This document shows positions 18,315-26,405 of a stretch of 64,000 nt of DNA, in pieces. The stretch is from Pelagibius sp040217155 (GTDB lineage Bacteria; Pseudomonadota; Alphaproteobacteria; Kiloniellales; Kiloniellaceae), in NCBI GenBank assembly GCA_040217155.1, contig JAVJNS010000008.1, forward strand, positions 246,258-310,257. Reading direction: 5' to 3'. The notes below the pieces were generated by a model. It was given only the letters and a program-made list of their open reading frames with translations. It did no database searches and was not told the origin of the DNA. Numbering within the stretch: position 1 is the first letter of the stretch; each line of letters begins with the position of its first letter. A program made the translations under genes and the position numbers.

Positions 18315-19202
18315 TCACCCTCTCCTGAGCACCAGCGCCGACCACTCGCCAAGATGATAACGCCGCACCAGCACAAGACCTGCGGCACGGTAGCGGGCGA
18401 TGACCTGGCGCTCCTGACCGATCAACAGCCCCGACAGCACGACAGTGCCGCCCGGCGCCAGATGGCGGGTCAAGTCGGCCGCCATTTGGCAGAGCGGCTC
18501 GGCTAGGATGTTGGCGAGTATCAGCTCGTAGGAGCCGGCGCGGCGCACTCGGGCGTCGCGAAAGCCATCCGCCAGAAGCAGCCGCACCGCATCGGCAACG
18601 CCGTTGGCTCTGAGGTTTTCCGCCGCCACGCGGATCGACGGCGCATCGTTGTCGACGCCCAGCACTCGGCAGGGCCACAGCCGCGCCGCCGCCATGGCCA
18701 AAACACCGGAACCGCAGCCCATGTCGAGAATGCGCGTCACCGGCCGGCGGGCGCCGCGCGTCTTGGCGATATCCTGCAGGGCGAGCAGGCAGCCGCGCGT
18801 GGTTTCGTGGCGCCCCGTACCGAAGGCGGCATTGGCGTCGATCAACAGATCGATGGCGCCCGGCGGCGCCGGCTCGGTGACATGGGAGCCGCGCACTCTG
18901 AAGCGGCCAGCGGCAATCGGCGGCAGCGCGCGCTGGCTTTCAGCCACCCAGTCGATGTCCGGCAGCTTGTCGAGGCTGTAGATCAGCGAGGAGCGCAGCC
19001 CGGCGACCTCCTTGGCCAACTCGACCAGTCGGTCGAGTTCGCCGGCCTCGGGCGGATCGGAGAGATAGAGCTGCCAGGGCACCAGTCCGGCGGCATCGTG
19101 GCCGCCGGTCACCAGAGCACCACCCAGCGGCTCGAAAACCGCCTCAAAGGCATCCAGGGCCTGCACCGGCAGGCTCAGCGTCAGGCAGTAGGTCTCGCTC
19201 AC
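18315..19202 (-). CDS. prmA: PrmA, ribosomal protein L11 methyltransferase
   Basis: PrmA trimethylates ribosomal protein L11 using S-adenosylmethionine. The 295-residue protein has an N-terminal substrate-recognition domain, then the segment NAAFGTGRHETTRGCLLAL, the SAM-binding motif ILDMGCGSGVLAMAAARL, and ANILAEPL, which is typical of the family. The start is GTG (19200-19202), preceded by GGAGCG. It lies 31 bases downstream of uvrD on the same strand and is probably co-transcribed with it. Confidence 0.95.
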   Translation of the reverse strand: MSETYCLTLSLPVQALDAFEAVFEPLGGALVTGGHDAAGLVPWQLYLSDPPEAGELDRLVELAKEVAGLRSSLIYSLDKLPDIDWVAESQRALPPIAAGRFRVRGSHVTEPAPPGAIDLLIDANAAFGTGRHETTRGCLLALQDIAKTRGARRPVTRILDMGCGSGVLAMAAARLWPCRVLGVDNDAPSIRVAAENLRANGVADAVRLLLADGFRDARVRRAGSYELILANILAEPLCQMAADLTRHLAPGGTVVLSGLLIGQERQVIARYRAAGLVLVRRYHLGEWSALVLRRG

Positions 19203-19233
19203 AGCGCTCCAGGCCTTGTCATTCCGGCCAAGC

Positions 19234-21552
19234 TCAGCCGGCCCGCTCGGCGGGCACCACGAAACTGGCGATCACCTTCTTGCTGCCGCTGTGGTCGAAG
19301 TTGATGTTGAGGCGCTCGCCCTCGACGGAGGCGATGCTGCCGTAGCCGAATTTCTGGTGGAACACCCGGTCGCCGCGCTGAAAAGTGCCGCTGCCGACGG
19401 CCTCGACGCGGGTCGGCACCACGTCGATGTAGCGTGAGGTTTCCTCGCCGCGCCGGGCCCGGGCACGCTGCAGGCCGGGACTGACCCGGGCTTCCCGCCA
19501 CTCGCCACCGCCCCAGCCGTCGCCCATGCCGCCAAAGGCCGAAGCCGCGGCGCCGTAGACGCCCTGGTCGCTTTCCTGCGCGACCTGCTCGGCGGGCAGC
19601 TCGTCGACGAAGCGCGAGGGGATGGCCGCGGCCCAGGAGCCATGCATTCGCCGGTTGGCGGCAAAGGAGATGACGACCCGCTTGCGCGCCCGCGTCAGCC
19701 CGACATAGGCGAGACGCCGCTCCTCCTCCAGTCCGCGCCGGCCGGTTTCGTCGAGGGCGCGCTGGTTGGGAAACAGCCCTTCCTCCCAACCGGGCAAAAA
19801 GACGGTATCGAACTCCAGGCCCTTGGCGGCGTGCAGCGTCATGATGGTGACCACGTCCTGGCCTTCCTGGGTAATCGCTTCCATGACCAGGGAGACGTGC
19901 TCCAGGAATCCGGCCAGGTTCTCGAACTCGCCCAGGGCGTTGACGAATTCCTTCAGGTTCTCCAGCCGCCCCGGCGCCTCGATCGATTTATCGTTCTGCC
20001 ACATCTCCACATAGCCGGATTCCTCCAGCACCATCTCCGCCAGTTCCGGATGCGGCGTGGTCTCAACCAGGTCGCGCCAGCGGTCGAAGTCGTTCAGCAG
20101 GTCGGCCAGGGCACGGCGCGCGGCCGGGCGCAGCTCGTCGGTGCCGATCAGGCGGCGCACCGCCTGGGTCAGCGGAATGTTGCCGGCCCGCGCCGTCTTG
20201 TAGAGCAGCTGCAGGGTGGCGTTGCCGAGGCCGCGCTTCGGCTTGTTCATGACGCGCTCGAAGGCGAGGTCGTCGGCCGGCTGCTGGATTACCCGCAGGT
20301 AGGCCAGGGCGTCGCGGATCTCCAGGCGCTCGTAAAAACGCGGGCCGCCGACCACGCGGTAGGGCAGGCCGAGGGTGATGAAGCGCTCCTCGAATTCGCG
20401 GGTCTGGGCGCCGGTGCGCACCAGAATGGCGATCTGTTTGAGGTCGTGGTCTTTGTCGCGGGCGATCAGGGCCTCGATCTCCTCGCCGACGAAGCGGGCC
20501 TCGGCTTCGCCGTCCCAGAGACCGCGCAGGCGGACCTTTTCGCCCTCCTCGTCCTCGGTCCACAGGGTTTTGCCGAGTCGCCCCTCGTTGTGGGCGATGA
20601 GCCCCGAAGCGGCGGCGAGAATGCGCCCGGTGGAACGGTAGTTGCGTTCCAGCCGGATCACCTTGGCGCCGGGAAAGTCTTCCTCGAATCGCAGGATGTT
20701 ACCGACCTCGGCGCCGCGCCAGCCGTAGATCGACTGGTCGTCGTCGCCGACGCAGCAGATGTTCTTCTGACCTTGGGCGAGCAGGCGCAGCCAGAGATAC
20801 TGCGCCACGTTGGTGTCTTGGTATTCGTCGACCAGGATGAAGCGGAAGCGCCGGTGATAGTCGGCCAGCACGTCCGGCGCAGTCTGGAAGATGGTCAGGT
20901 TGTGCAGCAGCAGGTCGCCGAAGTCGCAGGCGTTCAGCGTGCGCAAGCGCTCCTGATAGGCCTTGTAGATCTCCACCGCGCGGCCACGCGCGAAGTCCCC
21001 GGCCTCGCCCGCCGAAACCCGCTCCGGCGAGAGGCCGCGGTCCTTCCAGCGCTCGATGATGGCCAGCAGCGCGCGCGCCGGCCATTTCTTTTCGTCGACA
21101 TTTTCCGCCTGCAGCAGTTGCTTGATCAGGCGAATCTGGTCGTCGGTATCGAGGATCGAGAAGTTGCTCTTGAGGCCCACGGCCTCCGGGTTGCGGCGCA
21201 GGATCCGCGCGGCGATCGAGTGGAAGGTACCAAGCCACCAACCCTCCACCGACGGCCGATTGAGCAGCGCCGCGATGCGATCCTTCATCTCGCGCGCCGC
21301 CTTGTTGGTGAAGGTGACGGCCAGAATCTCACCGGGCGAGCGCGCCTTGCCGGTGACCAGCAGGTGGGCGAGCCGCGTGGTCAGCACCCGGGTCTTGCCG
21401 GTGCCGGCGCCGGCCAGCACCAGGACCGGGCCATCGAGCGCCTCGGCGGCCTCGCGCTGGCCCGGATTGAGGGCATTCAGATGGGGATAGGGCCCAGCCG
21501 CCTGGGGTGCCGCACCGGAATCGCCGGGCGCGGCTGCGAAGAGATCCGACAT
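19234..21552 (-). CDS. uvrD: UvrD/PcrA-type superfamily 1 DNA helicase
   Basis: This 3-prime to 5-prime helicase unwinds DNA in excision and mismatch repair. The 772-residue protein carries the SF1 motifs in order: the Q-motif region LNPGQREAAEAL, Walker A AGAGTGKT (residues 47-54), VTFTNKAAREM (Ia), VDEYQDTN (II), GDDDQSIYGWRGA (III), LERNYRS (IV), MTLHAAKGLEF (V) and YVGLTRARK (VI). The C-terminus has a Tudor-like tail (FGYGSIASVEG) that in PcrA contacts RNA polymerase. The ATG at 21552 is preceded by GAGGG; longer readings run into the divergent gene. Confidence 0.96.
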   Translation of the reverse strand: MSDLFAAAPGDSGAAPQAAGPYPHLNALNPGQREAAEALDGPVLVLAGAGTGKTRVLTTRLAHLLVTGKARSPGEILAVTFTNKAAREMKDRIAALLNRPSVEGWWLGTFHSIAARILRRNPEAVGLKSNFSILDTDDQIRLIKQLLQAENVDEKKWPARALLAIIERWKDRGLSPERVSAGEAGDFARGRAVEIYKAYQERLRTLNACDFGDLLLHNLTIFQTAPDVLADYHRRFRFILVDEYQDTNVAQYLWLRLLAQGQKNICCVGDDDQSIYGWRGAEVGNILRFEEDFPGAKVIRLERNYRSTGRILAAASGLIAHNEGRLGKTLWTEDEEGEKVRLRGLWDGEAEARFVGEEIEALIARDKDHDLKQIAILVRTGAQTREFEERFITLGLPYRVVGGPRFYERLEIRDALAYLRVIQQPADDLAFERVMNKPKRGLGNATLQLLYKTARAGNIPLTQAVRRLIGTDELRPAARRALADLLNDFDRWRDLVETTPHPELAEMVLEESGYVEMWQNDKSIEAPGRLENLKEFVNALGEFENLAGFLEHVSLVMEAITQEGQDVVTIMTLHAAKGLEFDTVFLPGWEEGLFPNQRALDETGRRGLEEERRLAYVGLTRARKRVVISFAANRRMHGSWAAAIPSRFVDELPAEQVAQESDQGVYGAAASAFGGMGDGWGGGEWREARVSPGLQRARARRGEETSRYIDVVPTRVEAVGSGTFQRGDRVFHQKFGYGSIASVEGERLNINFDHSGSKKVIASFVVPAERAG

Positions 21553-21699
21553 GCCCTCTATATAGCGCAGGCAGCCGGCAGGCTCACGCGGTAAGCAAAG
21601 ATTTTTCGCCCGGTCGACGCTCGGCGGGTCAGCCGTCTTGACCAAACCGGGAGCACGGCCTTTGATGCAGCTCCCATCACCCGCTAGCAGGATCCCTTC

Positions 21700-22839
21700 A
21701 TGCCCCGCCGCAGCGAGCGTTTGCCGCTTCTGACCGCCAGCCCCGGTACCGACCGGCAACTGACCGTGCACCGCTTCGGCCAGGAGGGCGCAAGGCCCAA
21801 GGTCTATCTTCAGGCGGCCCTGCACGCCGACGAAACGCCCGGCCTGCTGGTCCAACACCACCTCTTCCCTTTGCTGGAGGCGGCCGAAAGCCGGGGCGAT
21901 GTCCAGGGCGAGATCGTCATGGTGCCTTACGCCAATCCGATCGGCCTCAGCCAGTTCACCAACGGCGAGAACCTGGGCCGCTACGAACAGGGTGGCGGCG
22001 GCAACTTCAACCGCAACTGGCCCGACCTCTTCACGCCGGTCGCCGAGGCGCTTGAGGGAAAGCTGGGTGGCGACGCGAAGGCCAATGTGGCATTGATCCG
22101 CCGAGCCATGGCGGACCACCTGGCGCAGCAGCGGGCGGGCAGTGAACTGCAGGCGCTGCGCCTGATGCTGGCCGGCCTGGCCGCGGACGCCGACGTGGTG
22201 CTCGATCTGCATTGCGACGACGAGGCGCTGATGCATCTGTTCCTGATTCCGGCGCACTGGCCACAAGCGGCGGACCTGGCCGCCGATCTGGGCTGTCAGG
22301 CCGTGCTGCTGGCCGAGGATTCCGGCGGCAACTCCTTCGACGAAGCCTTTTCGACACCCTGGACGCGCCTTGCAGGGCGTTTTCCCGATCACCCGATTCC
22401 GCCAGCCTGCCTGTCCGGTACGGTGGAACTGCGGGGCCGCTCCGATGTCGATGACGCCACCGCCAAGGCCGACGCTGAGGCCCTGTTCCACAGCCTGCAG
22501 CGCTTTGGAGCCGTGGCGGGCGACCCGCCACCGCCGCCGGCGCCGCGCTGCGAGGCGACGCGGCTGGAGGCCACCGATTCGGTGCGCAGTCCGGTCGGCG
22601 GCGTTGTCGCCTATGCGGTCGAACTGGGTCAGAAGGTGAGCGAAGGCGACATCATCGCCTGGGTCGTCGACCCCTCCGCCGCACCGGGCAAGGCCCGCAC
22701 CGCCGTAACCACGCGGGCCAGCGGCACCGTGCTGTCACGCCGCAGCCATCGTTATGTCCGGCCGGGCATGGTGCTGGCCAAGGTGGTCGGCAAGACGCCG
22801 CTGCCGCACCGCCAGGGCGCCTATCTGCTGGAGGACTAG
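21700..22839 (+). CDS. M14-family succinylglutamate desuccinylase/aspartoacylase-like hydrolase
   Basis: The 379-residue protein belongs to the AstE/AspA group of zinc carboxypeptidase-fold deacylases. The first zinc motif ALHADETPG (His and Glu) is near residue 43, and NFNRNWPD and VVLDLHCDD (third ligand His) follow. The C-terminal 90 residues form a separate beta-rich, barrel-sandwich-like domain (SPVGGVVAYAVELGQKVSEGDIIAWVVDP) like those in uncharacterised desuccinylase homologues. No signal peptide is present, and the substrate cannot be told from sequence. It is divergent from uvrD. Confidence 0.8.
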   Translation: MPRRSERLPLLTASPGTDRQLTVHRFGQEGARPKVYLQAALHADETPGLLVQHHLFPLLEAAESRGDVQGEIVMVPYANPIGLSQFTNGENLGRYEQGGGGNFNRNWPDLFTPVAEALEGKLGGDAKANVALIRRAMADHLAQQRAGSELQALRLMLAGLAADADVVLDLHCDDEALMHLFLIPAHWPQAADLAADLGCQAVLLAEDSGGNSFDEAFSTPWTRLAGRFPDHPIPPACLSGTVELRGRSDVDDATAKADAEALFHSLQRFGAVAGDPPPPPAPRCEATRLEATDSVRSPVGGVVAYAVELGQKVSEGDIIAWVVDPSAAPGKARTAVTTRASGTVLSRRSHRYVRPGMVLAKVVGKTPLPHRQGAYLLED

Positions 22840-22952
22840 ATCGGAGCAGTTTCCGCCTTATTGCAGCGTAAGCGGGATAGCGCGCTCGTTCCAAAGTCGT
22901 GCTAGGCTTCGACGAAGTCAGGGGAAGACGCCGCAACAACAAGGAGAGCGGC

Positions 22953-23969
22953 ATGCCGAAGGGTTTTTCAGCTTCGTTCCGGAGCGTGTCTTTGGCCGTC
23001 TTTGTTCTCGGCTTTTCTTATTTGCCGCTCGGCCTGGATCAAGTGGCCTCAGCCCAGACGGGCGCGAGAGGCAATCCCCTGAACGCTGTCGTGGGCGTGC
23101 GGGCCGAGGTGCCGCCGAACGCGCGCACGGCGCGGACCCTGGGCACCGAACGCCAGGGCGGCGGTGTGGTGATCGGCGAGGACGGCCTGGTCCTCACCAT
23201 CGGCTACCTGATCATGGAAGCCGTCCGCACGGAGATTGTGGCCCAGGACGGCAGTGTGATCCCCGCCAACGTAGTGGCTTATGACTACGAGACCGGCTTC
23301 GGCCTGCTGCGGCCGCTCGGCAAGCTCAACGCCACACCCATCGAACTGGGCGACTCCACCAAGCTGCCCACGGAAACCAAGGTGCTGGTCGCCGGCCCCG
23401 ACGGCCCCAGCCCGGCGCTGGTGGTTTCGCGCCGCGAATTCGCCGGTTATTGGGAGTACCTGCTGCCAGACGCGATTTTCACCTCGCCGCCCTACCGCAG
23501 TTTCGGTGGCGCGGCGCTGATCGGGGCCGACGGCAGGCTGTTGGGAATCGGCTCGCTGATCGTCGATGACGCGGCGATGCCGGGCGAAACCCTGCCCGGG
23601 AATATGTTTGTGCCAGTTTCAGCCTTGGCGCCGATTATGGACGATCTGCTGCGTGAGGGTCGCTCGACCAAGGCCTCGCGACCCTGGCTCGGCCTCTATA
23701 CGCAAGAACTCCGCGGGCATGTCCTGATCAATCGCGTCGCGCCCGGCGGCCCGGCAGCGCAAGCCGGGGTCGAAGCCAACGCCATCATCACCGCGGTGGG
23801 CGGGCGCAGCGTATCCACCCTTGCCGAGTTCTATCGCGCGATCTGGGTACTGGGCGAGGCCGGTGTGCCGGTGCCGTTGACTCTGCTGGACAGCGGCCGC
23901 GGCGCGCGCGAGGTGGTCGTCACCTCCGGCAATCGCTACGACTATCTGAAGCTGAATCCGAGCTACTGA
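22953..23969 (+). CDS. HtrA-like periplasmic protein with PDZ domain, catalytic triad apparently lost
   Basis: The 338-residue protein has a signal peptide ending near ASAQT (residue about 33), a trypsin-like S1C domain (about 45-230) and a PDZ domain (about 245-330, GHVLINRVAPGGPAAQAGV). By reading alignment with DegS, the His motif TNxHV is here TIGYLI, the Asp motif SDxxTDLAVLK is YDYETGFGLLR, and the Ser motif GNSGG is RSFGG. All three catalytic residues seem replaced, so it may be a binding or regulatory protein rather than a protease. AAGGAG precedes the ATG at 22953. Confidence 0.8.
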   Translation: MPKGFSASFRSVSLAVFVLGFSYLPLGLDQVASAQTGARGNPLNAVVGVRAEVPPNARTARTLGTERQGGGVVIGEDGLVLTIGYLIMEAVRTEIVAQDGSVIPANVVAYDYETGFGLLRPLGKLNATPIELGDSTKLPTETKVLVAGPDGPSPALVVSRREFAGYWEYLLPDAIFTSPPYRSFGGAALIGADGRLLGIGSLIVDDAAMPGETLPGNMFVPVSALAPIMDDLLREGRSTKASRPWLGLYTQELRGHVLINRVAPGGPAAQAGVEANAIITAVGGRSVSTLAEFYRAIWVLGEAGVPVPLTLLDSGRGAREVVVTSGNRYDYLKLNPSY

Positions 23970-23990
23970 GCGGCGACAAGTCCGAAACCA

Positions 23991-24032
23991 CGAAAAAAAT
24001 GCCGGCCGGATGTGACAGCATCCGACCGGCAT
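23991..24032 (-). terminator. Terminator for the XRE gene (minus strand)
   Basis: A 14-bp stem with one mismatch pairs 23999-24012 with 24019-24032 around a 6-base loop. On the minus strand it is followed by seven T residues (the A-run at 23993-23999). It would stop transcripts from the XRE gene and may also serve the convergent plus-strand gene. Confidence 0.8.
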
Positions 24033-24143
24033 CTTGACGACCGCCACCTTCGTCAACCGCTGCGAGCCAGAGCCGCAACTGCCGGTCGAATGTGGCTGCC
24101 CTCCCCGAAACTCTGGCCGGCAATCTCTACCGGCGTTCGATCT

Positions 24144-24410
24144 CTAATCCGGCTGCCTGAAGAAGGCCGTCACCGGCAATTCGAAGGCTTGCGACAGGCG
24201 GTACAGCATGCCGGCCGGCATGGCCTCGACGCCCATCTCGTACTTCTCGACCTCGTCAGAACTGATCCCGAGGATCGCTCCAAGGTCGTGCCTGGTCAGA
24301 TTTCTTTCGGCGCGCGCACAACTGATTTGCTTTCCAATGAGTGTGCCGCAACGTGCCGAGGTCCCGGCACCACTGTTCAGAGCATGTTTCATTGGAGACA
24401 GTAGTCCCAT
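24144..24410 (-). CDS. XRE-family helix-turn-helix regulator
   Basis: This 88-residue single-domain DNA-binding protein has the Cro/C1 fold at about residues 25-80: IGKQISCARAERNLTRHDLGAILGISSDEVEKYEMG, then helices ending ELPVTAFF. Small proteins of this kind usually act as repressors, often of neighbouring genes. AAAGG lies five bases before the ATG at 24410. It is divergent from the LysR-HTH gene across a 152-base AT-rich gap holding an operator-like palindrome, so cross-control is plausible but not shown. Confidence 0.85.
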   Translation of the reverse strand: MGLLSPMKHALNSGAGTSARCGTLIGKQISCARAERNLTRHDLGAILGISSDEVEKYEMGVEAMPAGMLYRLSQAFELPVTAFFRQPD

Positions 24411-24515
24411 GAAACCTTTGAGCGAATCAATTCACCAAATACATACCATAGGAGGTACATCGATTAACGAAACTCTGTGATCGATTGTGCCGGATTATTG
24501 AAAAGATTTACGCTT

Positions 24516-24536
24516 TTGGAACAAAAATGTTCCCAA
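24516..24536. promoter_or_regulatory. Operator-like palindrome between the XRE and LysR-HTH genes
   Basis: GGAACA, AAAA, TGTTCC (24518-24533) form a perfect 6-bp inverted repeat, extended by TT before it and CAA after. It sits 30 bases upstream of the LysR-HTH start in the most AT-rich part of this area. A shorter GAAC-TTTT-GTTC repeat occurs at the end of that gene (25501-25512). Confidence 0.45.
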
Positions 24537-24562
24537 TCGCCTGGAGATTGCTGCTAGTCTGA

Positions 24563-25501
24563 ATGTTCGGCCGCAATTCATTGATACGGCCACTTTTGTC
24601 CACAGCCCGGCCACGACTCGTGCCTCACACAAGCGCTCCGTCGACCCTCTACGAGATCCTCAGATCCTTCGCGACCCTCGCCAGCACCCTCAACCTCAGC
24701 GAAACGGTCGAACGACTTGGCGTCACGCGCCAGACCGTACGCCGGCACATCAATACGCTGGAAGAACTGAAGGGGATCACGCTGTTCGAGCTGCGCAACC
24801 GCAGCTATTCGCTCACCGAGGCCGGTGCACAGTGCCACTTGGAAGCCCAGGCAATCCTCGACCAAACTGAAGGATGGCTCCACGACAAGTCACGCCGCAG
24901 CCGCGGCAAGGGAAACCTGGAGCGCATCACCTACACCGACGACCAGGGCTACAGTTTCCATGCCCAGCAGCATCATCTCGGGCGCTTGTGGACCGATGCC
25001 CCGCCGTTGCTGCGCAGCGCTTTTGAAGCTTGGTCGCAAGCGACGCTCCAGCTCGAGCACTCGGCGATGGAGCGCATCAAGGCCTATCGCCTGGTGTATC
25101 GCCGGCTGCATGAAAGCTGGCTGTGTGTCGAGGTCGGCGAGGCTTCCTCCTATGCGACCTGGCTGGGCTGGGAGTGGGCCAAGAGCGCGATCGGCCGGTT
25201 TTCCCAGGACGATCCCGTCGGCACCGACTTCGACAGCTTCATGTCGCAGGCCTATCACGGTGTTTTCGTCAGCGGCGGCGCCCGGCTCGACCACATCGCC
25301 GGCGTCATACCCAGGTCGCGCGATGGGAATGCAATCCCAGTGCGCTTCCAAAGGCTCCTGGTCGGTTGCCGCTTTCCAGACGGCGAGCCGGCTTTGGCGC
25401 TCTACGTCGCGCGCACCAACCGTGTAGAAATTTCCGGCCTCGCCGCAGACGAAATCCCCGAAATGCCGCCGGAATTGCTGATGGAAGACGAAATTTCGTA
25501 G
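24563..25501 (+). CDS. LysR-type HTH protein with a non-LysR, PAS-like C-terminal half
   Basis: Residues about 28-90 are a LysR-style winged helix (LYEILRSFATLASTLNLSETVERLGVTRQTVRRHINTLEEL). The rest (about 120-300) does not match the periplasmic-binding-protein fold of LysR effectors. It instead looks like a mixed alpha/beta sensor with PAS-like features (FDSFMSQAYHGVFVSGGARLDHIAG, then RLLVGCRFPDGEPALALYVAR). It is followed 97 bases later by the GNAT-like gene and divergent from the XRE gene. The start is the ATG at 24563, with GGAGA rather far upstream (24542). Confidence 0.7.
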   Translation: MFGRNSLIRPLLSTARPRLVPHTSAPSTLYEILRSFATLASTLNLSETVERLGVTRQTVRRHINTLEELKGITLFELRNRSYSLTEAGAQCHLEAQAILDQTEGWLHDKSRRSRGKGNLERITYTDDQGYSFHAQQHHLGRLWTDAPPLLRSAFEAWSQATLQLEHSAMERIKAYRLVYRRLHESWLCVEVGEASSYATWLGWEWAKSAIGRFSQDDPVGTDFDSFMSQAYHGVFVSGGARLDHIAGVIPRSRDGNAIPVRFQRLLVGCRFPDGEPALALYVARTNRVEISGLAADEIPEMPPELLMEDEIS

Positions 25502-25598
25502 AACTTTTGTTCGAATCTTCACCAAGATTGCATTCATAGAGTGTTTTTCTGGCTAACCTTCACTGTGGACCCGAAACACAATGAAGGAATATTTTCCA

Positions 25599-26366
25599 AT
25601 GCCCGCCAGTGATCTTTACAAGCACTTCCAATACATCAGCAACATTGAGCAGATTGCCGAGCGTCATGGCATGACCATCGAAGTGAGTTCCGACTTCGAT
25701 GAATTTCGCCGGATCCGCTCTTCGCAGGCGAAGCGCCCGCCAATCTCGCCGATCTTCGATTCCAAGGTCTGCGAGATCAATGGCGACAACGGCTTTTGGA
25801 TCAAGGGTACCAGCGAAGCTGGTGAACTGGTCCATATCCAGGCCGTGCGTCTTGAAGATCTCACCGACATCACCCTCGGAGAGCACCTCCACAGATGTCG
25901 TGAGATTTATGCGCCGCCGGGGGTCGCGGTCGACCTGGAGCATTCGCAGTTCTGCGCCACGCCTTCCTCACGCGTCATCTCCGGCAAGGTTTGCTATCAC
26001 GGTGAGCTCTGGCTCAAGGGCGGCCCTGGCGGCTACCGCGGCCATGGCTTGACCGCCGCCCTGCCGCGTCTGGCCTTGGCGCTGGCGCATCTCACCTGGT
26101 CGCCGGACTTCATGTTCGGCCTGGTGCATCCCATGGCTGCCTGCAAGGGTCTGCCCGCGCGCGAGGGCTACATGCACCTCGAGCCCGGCGGCATCCTCTG
26201 GCAACGGTCGGACCTGGAGGAGATCTACGACGAGTGGCTGGTGTGGATGAGCCACAACGACCTGCAGTACCTGATGCAGTTTGCACCGATGGCTCTCTAC
26301 GATCAGCTTGAAGCCAAGACCAAGGGCAGCGGTGCTTTTGCCAGCAGGGTCCAGGTCGCGGCCTGA
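25599..26366 (+). CDS. Putative GNAT-fold acyltransferase-like protein, function unknown
   Basis: I cannot name this 255-residue protein. Its middle resembles an acyl-CoA transferase core: HGELWLKGG, then YRGHGLTAALPRLALALA, which is like the acetyl-CoA loop and following helix, and later GLPAREGY, like GNAT motif B. A preceding beta-hairpin (FWIKGTSEAGELVHIQAVRL) fits strands 2-3 of that fold. The N- and C-terminal parts are unfamiliar. The ATG at 25599 has AAGGA ten bases upstream; an ATG at 25581 is possible. Its position suggests that the LysR-HTH protein controls it. Confidence 0.55.
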   Translation: MPASDLYKHFQYISNIEQIAERHGMTIEVSSDFDEFRRIRSSQAKRPPISPIFDSKVCEINGDNGFWIKGTSEAGELVHIQAVRLEDLTDITLGEHLHRCREIYAPPGVAVDLEHSQFCATPSSRVISGKVCYHGELWLKGGPGGYRGHGLTAALPRLALALAHLTWSPDFMFGLVHPMAACKGLPAREGYMHLEPGGILWQRSDLEEIYDEWLVWMSHNDLQYLMQFAPMALYDQLEAKTKGSGAFASRVQVAA

Positions 26367-26405
26367 CTGCGCGACGTCAATGCCGGCACGGGCGAACGGC
26401 TTCGC

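Noticed and set aside
19642..21594. 650-codon plus-strand frame opposite uvrD
   Set aside because: Low-complexity translation without motifs, fully antisense to a clear helicase gene.
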